Shown: positions 34,365-44,121, numbered from the stretch's first letter. The stretch is DNA of 64,000 nucleotides from Clostridium sp. 1001271st1 H5 (GCF_005845215.1 NZ_SPHO01000008.1:124001-188000), one strand, 5' to 3'. Notes: generated from the letters alone by a model not told the origin. Made by a program: numbers and translations.

Positions 34365-36026
34365 ATGAGAGAGAATCGGATTCAGACAGGCGCGCCCGGA
34401 AGGATTGGGATTCACAATCCGGTTTTAAGGGGATTTCACCCGGACCCTTGTATATGCAGGGCCGGGGGCAGGTTTTATTTGATTACATCCACTTTTGAAT
34501 GGCTCCCCGGGGTGTCCCTTTATGAGTCGGAGGATTTGGTGAATTGGACTTCCAGGGGCGGGATACTTGATAATCTGGACTTGAGGGGGATTCCTGATTC
34601 CGCGGGGATTTGGGCTCCGGCGCTGTCCTATGACAATGGATTATTCTATCTGATTTATACTGTCAGCAGGCAAATAGACGGATATTTCAAAGACGTGGAG
34701 AATTATGTGGTCACTTCCCCGTCCATAGACGGGCCGTGGAGCGCGCCTGTATTTGTAAATGCTTCCGGGTTTGACCCTTCGATGTTCCACGAAGAAGGCA
34801 GGCATTATGTGATTAATCCGCAGTGGGACGCCAGGCCGCTGCCGGGACACCAGAAGTTTAATGGTCTGGTGCTGCAGGAGTTTGATATGGAAAAGGGGAT
34901 GAAAGGGCAATCCAAAGTTATATTTGAGGGAAGCGGCACCGGCGGTACCGAGGGGCCGCACCTGATGAAACGGGATGGGTTTTATTATATGATTGCCGCC
35001 GAGGGAGGAACCGGAAGACACCATTCCATTTGTGTGGCCCGGTCTGCGGATATATGGGGACCCTATGAGGTTTCACCCTATCATCCTCTGATTACGGCCT
35101 GGGAAAAGGATACGGTCCTTAAAAAGTCAGGTCATGGCAATTTCGTGGAGACAGGGCAGGGGGAATGGTATATGACCCATCTCTGCGCCCGGTATCTGGA
35201 GGGAAAGGAGGCCTGCGTCCTGGGCAGGGAGACTGCCCTTCAGAAAATAGAGTGGATTGACGGGTGGCCCAGGATGGTGCAGGGGAACAGCACGCCGCTG
35301 GTTGAGGTGGAGGCGCCGAAGGTGGAGGCGCTAAAGGTGGAGGCGCCGGAGGAAGCCCCAAAGGAGACGGCCGGCAGCCGGAATAAGGGCAGGGAATACA
35401 GGACGGATTTTCGCAGGGGAACCTGTCTGGAGCAGGAGGAATGGTTATCCCTGCGGCGTCCCATGGGAGACAAGGCAGAGCTGACAGAACAGGGCCTTCT
35501 GTTAAAGGGAAATGATTCCCTTACATCCCTGTTTGAACAGTCTCTGATTGCACGCAGGTGGGAAAGTTTCTGCTTTAAGGCGGGTACGGTCCTTAAGTTC
35601 CGCCCGTATCATTACGCCCAGACAGCCGGTCTTGTGTGCTATTACAATACAAAGGTATTTCACTATCTTTATGTGGGATATGATGAGGTGAAGCAGCTTC
35701 CCATGGTCAGTATTCTGACAAATGACAACTATGAATTTTGTGAACCGTTGAGGGGGCAGTATGCATACCTGCCTGTTCATACAGAGTCTGTCCGGCTGGA
35801 GGTGCATGTGGACCGGGAGCAGATGCAGTTTTACTATGCTGTGGACAATGGGCTCCCGGAGAAAATAGGTCCTGTGCTGGATGCTTCCATACTGAGCGAT
35901 GAGCATGCTGCGGGCTGGGCCTATACCGGGGCTGTGGTAGGTATAACGGCAGTGGATAATTTTAATAAGGACACAGCCGCATTGTTTACAGAGTTTTACC
36001 AGGCTGACCAGGAGGCGGAACAATGA
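34365..36026 (+). CDS. GH43 glycoside hydrolase (beta-xylosidase / alpha-arabinofuranosidase type)
   Basis: 553 residues without a signal peptide. The five-blade catalytic domain (about 17-300) has general base D27 in HPDP, pKa-tuning D137 in GFDPSMF and general acid E196 in GTEGPHL. After an acidic Val-Glu-Ala-Pro linker with a 15-bp repeat, the C-terminal part (about 345-545) is a beta-sandwich domain seen in GH43 xylosidases. It acts in the cytoplasm on short xylo- or arabino-oligosaccharides. Its last four bases overlap the start of the alpha-galactosidase gene (ATGA), so the two enzymes are produced together. Confidence 0.93.
   Translation: MRENRIQTGAPGRIGIHNPVLRGFHPDPCICRAGGRFYLITSTFEWLPGVSLYESEDLVNWTSRGGILDNLDLRGIPDSAGIWAPALSYDNGLFYLIYTVSRQIDGYFKDVENYVVTSPSIDGPWSAPVFVNASGFDPSMFHEEGRHYVINPQWDARPLPGHQKFNGLVLQEFDMEKGMKGQSKVIFEGSGTGGTEGPHLMKRDGFYYMIAAEGGTGRHHSICVARSADIWGPYEVSPYHPLITAWEKDTVLKKSGHGNFVETGQGEWYMTHLCARYLEGKEACVLGRETALQKIEWIDGWPRMVQGNSTPLVEVEAPKVEALKVEAPEEAPKETAGSRNKGREYRTDFRRGTCLEQEEWLSLRRPMGDKAELTEQGLLLKGNDSLTSLFEQSLIARRWESFCFKAGTVLKFRPYHYAQTAGLVCYYNTKVFHYLYVGYDEVKQLPMVSILTNDNYEFCEPLRGQYAYLPVHTESVRLEVHVDREQMQFYYAVDNGLPEKIGPVLDASILSDEHAAGWAYTGAVVGITAVDNFNKDTAALFTEFYQADQEAEQ
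35307..35351 (+). repeat. 15-bp in-frame tandem repeat in the GH43 linker
   Basis: Three copies (35307-35321, 35322-35336, 35337-35351) of a GTGGAGGCG-starting unit encode VEAPK, VEALK and VEAPE. The unit length keeps the frame, so copy number could vary the linker length between the catalytic and C-terminal domains. Confidence 0.88.
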
Positions 36027-38245
36027 TTCAGGTACTGGAACAGGGAAGGACATTCCACCTTATCACAGCACATACATCCATGATTCTCCATGCCATGCCC
36101 AGCGGCCATCTCATGAGCCTGTACTGGGGCAGCAGGGTGGAGGGGGATTCCTTCAGCTATATTGTCCGGGACATGAAAAAGGCCAGTTATCTGTGCGGAA
36201 CAGACGGAATCAATGATTTCAGGCTGGAACAATATCCGGTGCTGTACCCGTCCTGGGGAAATCCGGATTTGAGAATGCCGGCTGTTCAGTTTTGCTATGA
36301 GGATGGTTCCGTTATGACGGATTTGCGGTTTAAGGGATACCGGGTATACCGGGGAAAGGAAACGCTTCCGGGGCTGCCGGCCGTCATTAGCAGGGAAGCA
36401 GAATGTCTGGAACTGACTTTGGGGGACAGCATATCCAATCTGGAAATCCGGCTTACATATGGGGTATTTGAAAGGTATGACGCCATTACAGGAAGCGTGA
36501 TGGCCGCAAACCGGGGAGAAAAGGCCGTGACAGTGGAGCGCCTGATGTCAGGCTGCTTTTCTTTCCCGGATGACAGGTATGAGCTGATGACCCTGACCGG
36601 GGCATGGGGAAGGGAATGTCATGTTAACCGGCAGGAAATCCGCCAGGGGAGGTTTGCGGTGGAGAGTACCAGGGGAGCCGGCGGACACGGGCAGAATCCC
36701 TTTCTGGCCCTGGCAGAGCCTGGGGCAGACGAGGACCGGGGAAATATATGGTCCATGAATCTGGTGTATAGCGGAAGCTTTGAGGGAAGCGTGGAGGTTG
36801 ATATGCACCAAAATACGAGAATGATGATGGGAATACAGCCCTTTGGATTTTCATGGCTGCTGGAAAAGGGGGAGAAATTTGCCAGTCCTGAGGTGGTGAT
36901 GGTGCACTCCGGAGAGGGGATGGGAGCCATGTCCAGGATATACCACTGCCTGTACAGGGAATGTCTCATGGGGAGAAACTATCAGGGCGGACCGGGAAAA
37001 TACAGGCCTGTGCTGTTTAATAACTGGGAGGCAACCTACTTTGATTTTAACAGGGACAGGCTGCTGGAGCTGGCAGACCAGGCTGCAGCCCTTGGAGTCG
37101 AATGCTTTGTGCTGGATGACGGATGGTTTGGAAACAGGGACAGCGCCGACCGGTCCCTGGGAGACTGGACTGAGAACCGGAATAAGCTGGGAGGAAGCCT
37201 GGCCGGACTGGCAGAGGCCGTAAGGAAGAGGGGAATGGAATTCGGGCTGTGGTTTGAGCCGGAAATGGTATCGCCGGACAGCCGGCTGTTCAGAAGCCAT
37301 CCGGACTGGGCAATCCAGGTGAAAGGGCGTCCGAAGCAGCTGGCCAGGAATCAGCTCGTACTGGATCTGAGCCGGGAGGAGGTCCAGGATTATATTGTGG
37401 AGTCTGTTGACCGGGTGCTGAGGGAGGCGCCCATAACCTATGTAAAATGGGATATGAACCGGAATATAACAGACTGGGGGTCAGGCCATCTGGCTGCAGG
37501 CCGCCAGAAGGAACTGGGGCACCGGTATATACTGGGGCTTTACCGCATTCTGGAGAGACTGACCGGAATGCACCCGGATGTGCTGTTTGAAGGATGCGCA
37601 GGGGGAGGCGGGCGCTTTGACCCCGGAATGCTGTACTATATGCCCCAGATATGGGCCAGTGATGACACCGATGCAGCGGAGCGTCTTGCCATCCAGCACG
37701 GCACAGCCTGTGTGTATCCGCCTGTATCCATGGGCTGCCATGTGTCTGCCTGTCCCAACCATATCGTGGGGAGGGAGACTCCGCTTTTTACCAGAGGCGT
37801 GGTGGCCATGGAGGGAAATCTGGGATATGAGCTGGACCTGACAGCCATGGAAGAAAAGGATAAGGATGAGGTGAAACGCCAGATTGGATTTTATAAGGAT
37901 ATAAGGGAAATTGTACAGAAGGGCCGGTATTACAGACTGAAGCATGATGGGGACCAACGGGCGTGGATGTATGTTTCAGAGAAGGGAGACAGGGCGGTGG
38001 TGAGTTTTGTACAGATTCTGGCAAAAGCCAATACGGTTCCCAAGCGGCTGCGCCTTAAGGGTCTGGAACGTGAGGCGTTTTACCGGGCAGAACAGGTGAT
38101 GGAGGCTGGGGAGGAGGCGGGTACGCCCGGCATCAGGGATGTCTGCCTGCTCCGCGGCAGCTCCCTTATGAACATCGGTCTGGGTCTTAACAGGCCCAGC
38201 GGTGATTTTCAGGCCCAGCAGTGGGTGATGTACAGGGAAGGCTGA
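36023..38245 (+). CDS. alpha-galactosidase (GH36)
   Basis: 740 residues, the usual length of bacterial cytosolic GH36 enzymes. The catalytic nucleophile is D477 in VKWDMNRN and the acid/base is D547 in SDDTDAAER, in line with the D478/D548 pair of the Geobacillus enzyme. Other family stretches are LDDGWFGNRD and WFEPEMVSPDS. It removes terminal alpha-1,6-galactose from raffinose-type or galactomannan oligosaccharides. Translationally coupled to the GH43 gene; no signal peptide. A terminator follows 36 bases after the stop. Confidence 0.96.
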   Translation: MIQVLEQGRTFHLITAHTSMILHAMPSGHLMSLYWGSRVEGDSFSYIVRDMKKASYLCGTDGINDFRLEQYPVLYPSWGNPDLRMPAVQFCYEDGSVMTDLRFKGYRVYRGKETLPGLPAVISREAECLELTLGDSISNLEIRLTYGVFERYDAITGSVMAANRGEKAVTVERLMSGCFSFPDDRYELMTLTGAWGRECHVNRQEIRQGRFAVESTRGAGGHGQNPFLALAEPGADEDRGNIWSMNLVYSGSFEGSVEVDMHQNTRMMMGIQPFGFSWLLEKGEKFASPEVVMVHSGEGMGAMSRIYHCLYRECLMGRNYQGGPGKYRPVLFNNWEATYFDFNRDRLLELADQAAALGVECFVLDDGWFGNRDSADRSLGDWTENRNKLGGSLAGLAEAVRKRGMEFGLWFEPEMVSPDSRLFRSHPDWAIQVKGRPKQLARNQLVLDLSREEVQDYIVESVDRVLREAPITYVKWDMNRNITDWGSGHLAAGRQKELGHRYILGLYRILERLTGMHPDVLFEGCAGGGGRFDPGMLYYMPQIWASDDTDAAERLAIQHGTACVYPPVSMGCHVSACPNHIVGRETPLFTRGVVAMEGNLGYELDLTAMEEKDKDEVKRQIGFYKDIREIVQKGRYYRLKHDGDQRAWMYVSEKGDRAVVSFVQILAKANTVPKRLRLKGLEREAFYRAEQVMEAGEEAGTPGIRDVCLLRGSSLMNIGLGLNRPSGDFQAQQWVMYREG

Positions 38246-38281
38246 GGGACAGGCCGTGTTCTGGGTTATTGTAAGAATTAT

Positions 38282-38333
38282 AAATCCTTTTGGTTGAGGC
38301 GGAAGCTGGAGCGTCAATCAGAAGGATTTTTGT
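38282..38333 (+). terminator. Rho-independent terminator after the alpha-galactosidase gene
   Basis: A 16-base arm (38282-38297) pairs with 38314-38329 with only G:U-type mismatches, followed by a run of T. It closes the GH43/GH36 transcription unit. Confidence 0.75.
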
Positions 38334-38380
38334 GTTTTGAACACCACATTGCCTCCCAAAATAACTGCAGTTATATTTCT

Positions 38381-38408
38381 TTGCATTTGAACCGGTATGC
38401 TGTATAAT
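38381..38408 (+). promoter_or_regulatory. promoter of the binding protein / diguanylate cyclase unit
   Basis: TTGCAT (38381-38386), a 16-base spacer and a perfect TATAAT (38403-38408), placed 90 bases before the binding-protein start and after the terminator at 38282, so a new transcription unit begins here. Confidence 0.65.
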
Positions 38409-38497
38409 GGAAAAAAACAGCAGATGTGCAGGATAAATACAATCTCAGCACACAGGGAACCGTAAATGCCCTGCATGCCTGAAACGGGAGGTTTCAT

Positions 38498-39946
38498 ATG
38501 AAAAAAAGGAAGAGAGTCATGCTTGCATGGGCGGCAGCGGCGGTCCTGATGCTGGTTATGACGGGCGGCTGTTCCCGCAGCGAGGATGCCAGGTACCAGC
38601 TGGACCCCAGGCAGCCTGTGATGATAACGGTGTGGAATTATTATAACGGGCAGACAAAGCAGGCCTTTGACAGCCTGGTGTCCAGGTTCAATGAAACAGT
38701 GGGCATGGAAAAGGGAATCATTGTGGACAGTGTCAGCCACGGGGATGTGAACCAGCTGGCAGAGGAGACATATAATTCAGCCAGCGGAAGGCTGGGAGCT
38801 GACTCCATGCCCAATCTGTTTGCCGCGTATCCGGAAAATGCCTACCGCATTGATGTATTGGGCAAGCTTGTGGATTTGAACCAATATTTTACAGAGGATG
38901 AGCTGAAGGTATACCGGGAGGATTTTCTCCAGGATTGCAGCTTTGGCGGAAATCAGGGACTTAAGATTCTTCCTGTTGTGCGGTCCACGGAAAATCTGTA
39001 CTTAAATAAGACGGACTGGGATAAGTTTGCAGGGGAGACAGGAGCGGATTTGGAGGGACTGTCCACCTGGGAGGGCGTGGCTGAGACAGCCGGTACCTAT
39101 TATGAGTGGTCAGGAGGCAAGGCATTTCTGGGAATCGACAGCCTGGCAAACTATATCATTGTTGCGTCCGTGCAGACGGGAAATGATATTTATGAGTTTC
39201 ACGACGGCCGGGTAACCTTTTCATTTGACCAGGACCTGGCCAGGCTTTTATGGGATGAATTGTATGTGCCCTATGTAAAAGGTTATTATGCAAATCTGGG
39301 TAAATTCCGTTCTGATGACGAAAAGACAGGGGATATACTGGCTTATATAGGCTCCAGCGCAGGCGCGGTCTATTTTCCGAAGGAAGTGACCCTGAATCAA
39401 AATGAAATATACCGGATTGAGAGCAGTGTTCTTCCATATCCCTGTTTCAGGGGCGGGGAATTATGCGCCATGGTCCAGGGGGCGGGATTTTCCGTTGCAC
39501 AGAGCGACAGCACCCACGAATATGCGTCGGCCGTCTTTTTGAAATGGCTTGCCCAGGAGGAATAGAATCTGGATTTTGCCGTAAACAGCGGTTATCTGCC
39601 GGTGGAGAACAGCTCCCTGAATCAGGGGTATGCCAAGGCCATGGAAGCTTATTCCGGTTCGCCGGAGTATAATTCCACGGTAAGCCAGTCCGCTGAAGCC
39701 ACAATGCAAATGCTGTCAGAGTACCGCTTTTATTCCAACCCTCCGTTTGAGGGGAGCTATGAGATGAGGCAGTTTTACGGTGAATATATGGAGACAACCG
39801 TGAACAATGCCCGTCTGGAAGCTGAGGATAAGATGAAGGAAGGTCTTACAAAGAAAGAGGCCCTGGACCAGGTCACGAATGAGGCCCATTTCCAGACATG
39901 GTATAAGGGCTGGCAGGAACATGCCGCCAAACTATTAGGGAGCTGA
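38498..39946 (+). pseudogene. orphan sugar-binding lipoprotein interrupted by an in-frame TAG
   Basis: A solute-binding protein of 482 sense codons is split by TAG at 39563-39565 (codon 356). Upstream lies a signal peptide with lipobox VMTGGC and the binding domain; downstream the same frame continues with NLDFAVNSGYLPVEN and other typical C-terminal family sequence to TGA at 39944. Homologues usually have EQN at this place, so a single CAG-to-TAG change is the simplest cause. No restart codon lies near. Without read-through the product loses about 126 residues. The next gene, a diguanylate cyclase, overlaps the true stop (TGATG), so its coupled translation may suffer too. No permease gene is near. 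Confidence 0.85.
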
Positions 39947-42144
39947 TGAGGAATATGAATAAAAAGCAGTCCATTGCATCCAAATGCTCTGCCTTTACTG
40001 CGGGGCTGGTGATTCTCCAGTCCCTGCTGGTACTGGGGATGCTCATAGCAGGCGGTATATTGAAGCAGGCCAGGGACACGGCATACCAGTCCTTTGCCTC
40101 TACCGTGACACTCAGAGCCAGTTCCATCCAGGACCAGATTGACAACCGGTGGACCAACATTCATCCCTATGTCCAGGAATTGTCCGACCAGCTGTCCGAT
40201 GCCGGTTATGGGGAGGGGAGAACGGATGCAGAAGCATTTTTAACCGGTTCCGCAGATACCTTAATATCCATGCTGCATGTCAGCGGTACCACGGGCACGT
40301 TTCTGATTCTGAATGGACCGGGACAGGGCAAAAGCCTGCCGGCGCTCTATTTCAGGGACTATGACCCGGAAACATACAGCGCGGACAACAGTGATTTGTT
40401 CCAGGTCATGGGACCGGCGGAGGTTTCCAGGAAGTACCGGATTCCGCTGGACAGCGTGTGGCATTACGGGCTGTCGCTGAATGACGGGAACAGGAAGTTT
40501 TTTGAGATGCCGTATCAGGCAGCCGGCCAGTCCCAGGATTATAAGAAGCTGGGATATTGGAGCCAGCCTTTCTGCATGACGCCGGAGGATGTGCCTGTCA
40601 TAACTTACACCGTGCCTCTTTTTGACCGCAGCGGCCAGGTCCACGGCGTGGTGGGAGTGGAGATATCCCTGGAATATATCAGGAAACTGCTGCCTGCCAA
40701 TGAGCTGTCTGCCCAGGATTCTCCGGGGTATATGATTGCCGCGAAACAGGAAAACCCGCAGGAGCTGCTGCCGCTGGTTAAGAAGGGAGAATACCAGAAC
40801 CGGCTTTTTGGGAATGAGCCGTTGTTTAGGATAAAAGCAGAGGATGACAAGTATTCCGTCTGTCAGGTGTCAAATCTTACAGGGGAAAAGATATATGGCT
40901 GCATTAAGAGCCTGGACCTGTACGGAACAAAGAATGTTCCCTATGACAGCGGAAACTGGGTGGTTCTGGGGTTGATGAGAGGGGACGCCCTGTTTGGTTT
41001 CCTCCACAGAATCATAAATATATTTGCAGTTACCCTGATGGCATCCCTGCTGCTGGGAGCAGGGGCCGCCGGATTCATCAGCCGTAAAATCACGGACCCT
41101 GTTGCAAAGCTGGCAGCCAAGGTAAGGGATTTTGACTATACCAGAAAGATAAGACTGGAGAGGACCGGGATTGAGGAGTTGGACCTGCTGTCCAGTGCCG
41201 TGGAGATATCCAATCAGAACCTGCTGGATAACACTCTTAAGATGTCTGAAATCATGGACCTTCTGGGCCTTCCCATAGGAGCCTTTGAGTACAGTCCGGG
41301 CGGATATGGGGTCCAGGTCACTAAACAGATATTTTCCCTTATGGAGCTTCCCCATGAGGACGAGGACCATCTGTATGTGGATGAGGAGGTATTTCTCTCC
41401 AGGCTGAGGGATATGCAGAAACGTCCGGTGCCCGAGGAAAACGGAATCTACAGAATCAGCGGGAAAACAGAGCGATGGATGCGGATTACCCTGTCCCTGC
41501 GCCACGGCCATTCTCTGGGAATCATTGAGGATGTGACCGGGGACATGATGAAAAAACAGCGGATGCAATATGAGAGGGACCATGACAGCCTGACCCGGAT
41601 TTACAGCCGGGCAGCTTTCCAGCGGGAGGCAGAAGCCATGCTGGCCCAGGCCGGGGCCATGTCCGGCCGTGCCGGGGAGATGTCCGGCCGTACCGGGGAG
41701 AGGACAGACCATGCTGGCCCCGGGAGACTGGGGACTGCAGCCATGGTCATGCTGGATTTAGACGGCCTTAAGTCAGTCAACGACACACACGGCCATGAGA
41801 GCGGCGATATCTATATCAGGGAGACCGCGGTGTGTATGAAACAGATACCGGAGGAACATGCCATTGTAGGCAGGCGTTCCGGGGATGAGTTTTTCATGCT
41901 TTTGTTCGGTTATGAGAACAGGGATGCGGTCAGAAAACAATTAAAGGATTTCTACGATATCCTGGATAACCATCCGGCCGTGCTGCCTGACGGAGTACAG
42001 CTGGAGATTCATATTTCGTCAGGCATTGCCTGGTATGGGGAGGAACTTTGTACGTTTGAGGAACTGGTAAGGTGCGCGGACATTGCCCTGTATGAGGCCA
42101 AGGAGAACAGGAAAGGACGGACCGTGGAGTATGGGACGGTGTGA
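39946..42144 (+). CDS. membrane diguanylate cyclase with extracellular sensor domain
   Basis: 732 residues. A first membrane helix (about 20-40), a large extracellular dCache-like sensor (about 45-345), a second helix (about 350-375), a HAMP-like linker and a PAS-like region lead to a GGDEF domain (about 545-730). The active-site motif is SGDEF, with the metal and GTP residues around DGLKSVND kept. There is no RxxD inhibitory site just upstream of the motif. It probably makes cyclic di-GMP in response to a ligand. ATG 39946 overlaps the binding-protein stop, so the binding protein may be its ligand-presenting partner. Confidence 0.92.
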   Translation: MRNMNKKQSIASKCSAFTAGLVILQSLLVLGMLIAGGILKQARDTAYQSFASTVTLRASSIQDQIDNRWTNIHPYVQELSDQLSDAGYGEGRTDAEAFLTGSADTLISMLHVSGTTGTFLILNGPGQGKSLPALYFRDYDPETYSADNSDLFQVMGPAEVSRKYRIPLDSVWHYGLSLNDGNRKFFEMPYQAAGQSQDYKKLGYWSQPFCMTPEDVPVITYTVPLFDRSGQVHGVVGVEISLEYIRKLLPANELSAQDSPGYMIAAKQENPQELLPLVKKGEYQNRLFGNEPLFRIKAEDDKYSVCQVSNLTGEKIYGCIKSLDLYGTKNVPYDSGNWVVLGLMRGDALFGFLHRIINIFAVTLMASLLLGAGAAGFISRKITDPVAKLAAKVRDFDYTRKIRLERTGIEELDLLSSAVEISNQNLLDNTLKMSEIMDLLGLPIGAFEYSPGGYGVQVTKQIFSLMELPHEDEDHLYVDEEVFLSRLRDMQKRPVPEENGIYRISGKTERWMRITLSLRHGHSLGIIEDVTGDMMKKQRMQYERDHDSLTRIYSRAAFQREAEAMLAQAGAMSGRAGEMSGRTGERTDHAGPGRLGTAAMVMLDLDGLKSVNDTHGHESGDIYIRETAVCMKQIPEEHAIVGRRSGDEFFMLLFGYENRDAVRKQLKDFYDILDNHPAVLPDGVQLEIHISSGIAWYGEELCTFEELVRCADIALYEAKENRKGRTVEYGTV
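41650..41703 (+). repeat. 21-bp in-frame tandem repeat in the diguanylate cyclase gene
   Basis: Two near-identical 21-base units (41650-41670 and 41671-41691) plus a partial third (41692-41703) encode AGAMSGR, AGEMSGR and TGER. They lie inside the GGDEF domain between its first helix and the DGLKSVND strand, in a likely surface loop. Confidence 0.85.
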
Positions 42145-42167
42145 AACCGCTCCGGTTCGTATCCGTC

Positions 42168-42300
42168 TTACCATTCCAGACCATATTTCTTTATTTTCCG
42201 CCATAAGGTAGAACGGCTCATGTTTAAGAGCTGTGCTGCCTTTGTTTTATTTTTGCGGCGTTGATTAAGGAGTCCTGCAATCTGTTCCGCCTCTGTGCAG
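42168..42300 (-). pseudogene. remnant of a sigma54-dependent regulator (Fis-type HTH)
   Basis: The last 43 codons before TAA 42168 read as a Fis-type helix-turn-helix, including NKTKAAQLLNMSRSTLWRK, the C-terminal signature of PrpR/NtrC-type enhancer-binding proteins. Nothing resembling the AAA+ domain remains: the frame continues to about 42521, but that sequence is not recognised. It is probably the tail of a lost regulator. The stretch 42301-42504 shows nothing else I can support. Confidence 0.6.
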
Positions 42301-42504
42301 GAGGAAGCATCCATACATATCCGGGAAAGGACTGGATGCAGATGTATAAGAACTGGATGTATGACAACTGCACCAATCAGGAAATCAAGGATTTGGGCAG
42401 GGAGTCCTTTGACGTGTTCCAGGATTTGTGCCAGTCTTTCCTTCTGTTTTACGTCCAGGCGTATCTGACCGGCACCCAGGACCGGGAAGACATTACGGAT
42501 ACAT

Positions 42505-43380
42505 TTAAACAAAAGCTTCATCCAGCAGCCGGATGAACTCTTTCAGTATTACATTTCCATGTATTCCCTTGTGATACAGCCCGAACACAAGGGGAGGTAT
42601 GTCTGTTACCGGGATATAGCAGAGTCCCTTTTTATCGCTGCCCGGATAGAAGGGGAGAAGGGTGTATCCAAGGCCTGCCCTTACCATAGCCAGTATGCTT
42701 TCATAGGTATCCACGAAGAAAAGCTCCGAAGGATGGCAGGAGGAGGATGACACGCGGATTTGGGACTGGAGCACGGACTGAGGCAGCCTGTGGGGCTCCC
42801 CCAGGACCATGGGGCCTTTGAGCTCCTTCACGTTCAGGGAGGCGCGTCCGGCGTAAGGATGTGCGGTACTGCACACACAGGCCATCGGTGTCCGGGCCAG
42901 TTCATGGAATATGCCGATGGATTTCTTCTGGTCGTCCTGCCGGAAACCGAACATGACATGGATGCGTTCTTCCTCCAGAAGGTTGGCCATGGACTTAAAA
43001 GGAATCAGCTTCACAGAAGGATGAAGAGTGGGAAACTGTCCCGCCAGCCTGTGTATGACAGGAGGCAGAAGGTCCAGCTCCGACTGGTTATGGCATCCCA
43101 CGGTCAGGGACAGAAAATCACCGATTCCCATGCCCAGCCGTTTCTTGGCGCCGGAAGCAATCTTAAGAATGCTGGATGCGTCCTCCATGAACATGAGCCC
43201 GGCTTCGGTCAGGTTTACATTTTTGCTGGTACGGACAAAGAGCCTGATGCCCAGCTCGTCCTCCAGGGATGTAATCTGATGGCTCACAGCCGGCTGTGTA
43301 ATTTTTAAAAATTCAGCTGCCCTGGAAAAATTCAGATATTCCGCTACGGCCAGAAAACATTCTAACTGCACTGTATTCAT
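42505..43380 (-). CDS. LysR-family transcriptional regulator
   Basis: 291 residues from ATG 43380, with GGAGATTCTT upstream; a longer frame to 43524 runs into the divergent promoter region. The N-terminal winged helix carries LNFSRAAEFLKITQPAVSH, followed by a standard effector domain. It faces a MarR gene across a region with two palindromes. Which genes it controls is not clear: its downstream neighbour is only a regulator remnant. Confidence 0.92.
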   Translation of the reverse strand: MNTVQLECFLAVAEYLNFSRAAEFLKITQPAVSHQITSLEDELGIRLFVRTSKNVNLTEAGLMFMEDASSILKIASGAKKRLGMGIGDFLSLTVGCHNQSELDLLPPVIHRLAGQFPTLHPSVKLIPFKSMANLLEEERIHVMFGFRQDDQKKSIGIFHELARTPMACVCSTAHPYAGRASLNVKELKGPMVLGEPHRLPQSVLQSQIRVSSSSCHPSELFFVDTYESILAMVRAGLGYTLLPFYPGSDKKGLCYIPVTDIPPLVFGLYHKGIHGNVILKEFIRLLDEAFV

Positions 43381-43510
43381 AAGAATCTCCTTCCGAATGT
43401 CCTTATAATTTCTTGTGAATCCCCTTAAATCTGGTGTTGGCCTGTTTGCACTAAAAAGAATACTAATAGCAAACAATAAAAGAATTTTATAGATTATAAC
43501 ATATTTGAAT

Positions 43511-43570
43511 TTCACATTCAACAAAAAATGATGTATAAATATAGGAAGCTAATTATTAGCTAGTTAACTA
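43511..43570 (+). promoter_or_regulatory. promoter and adjacent palindromic operators for the MarR/ABC exporter operon
   Basis: TTCACA (43511-43516), 17-base spacer and TATAAA (43534-43539) form a likely promoter. Just downstream are a 7+1+7 palindrome (43547-43561) and a perfect 10-bp palindrome TAGTTAACTA (43561-43570) that share one base. Both would lie at the transcription start, ideal for repression by the MarR protein encoded 44 bases later. Confidence 0.65.
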
Positions 43571-43613
43571 TTCTTGTGTACGGCCGTACCGGCAGACAGA
43601 ATGAGGTGATATC

Positions 43614-44063
43614 ATGTGGGAACCGGATGAACAACTGCTCTGGGTTTTGAAAAAGCTGAATATGGATGCGGAACTCCTGATGAACCGCGTGTATGAGGAT
43701 ATGGGGCTCACTGCCGCCCAGGGAGCCGTCCTTTTGTTTATCCTGGAGTACCCTGACGGCACACTCTGTTCCACCAATATCCACAGGATACTGGGAGTGG
43801 CAAGGCCCACGGTTTCCGGTCTTTTAAAAAGGCTCAGGGAAAAGGGATACATTGAATTCAGGCCGGGACCAAAGGATGACAGGCAGAAAATCATCCTTGT
43901 CACCCCCAGGGCAAGACTTCTGAAGGAGGCTCTGGATTTGAGAATGCTGGAAATGGAGCACAGGGTGCTTAATGGAATCACGCCCCGGGATGAACAGACC
44001 CTCAGGTCCTGTTTCAGGCAGATGGACAGAAATCTGAGAGCATGCAGGAACATTTACGGCTGA
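43614..44063 (+). CDS. MarR-family transcriptional regulator
   Basis: 149 residues with the winged helix in the middle (ILGVARPTVSGLLKRLREKGYIE) and a wing ending in DDRQKIILVTP. A GAGGTGAT ribosome site precedes the ATG. It heads an operon with two ABC exporter half-genes and is preceded by paired palindromes. MarR proteins of this layout usually repress their own efflux operon until a toxic ligand binds. Confidence 0.94.
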   Translation: MWEPDEQLLWVLKKLNMDAELLMNRVYEDMGLTAAQGAVLLFILEYPDGTLCSTNIHRILGVARPTVSGLLKRLREKGYIEFRPGPKDDRQKIILVTPRARLLKEALDLRMLEMEHRVLNGITPRDEQTLRSCFRQMDRNLRACRNIYG

Positions 44064-44121
44064 TGGCACAGATAGTTGCAGAACCTGAAAAATAAGGAAA
44101 CAGAATACAAGGAGACAGAAT

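Noticed and set aside
39563..39565. TAG read as pyrrolysine
   Set aside because: Binding proteins do not need pyrrolysine, no pyl genes are seen, and the context fits a CAG-to-TAG mutation.
42168..42521. Full 117-codon minus-strand frame as an intact gene
   Set aside because: Only the last 43 codons match a known fold; the upstream part is unrecognised and lacks a clear ribosome site, so only the tail is reported as a remnant.
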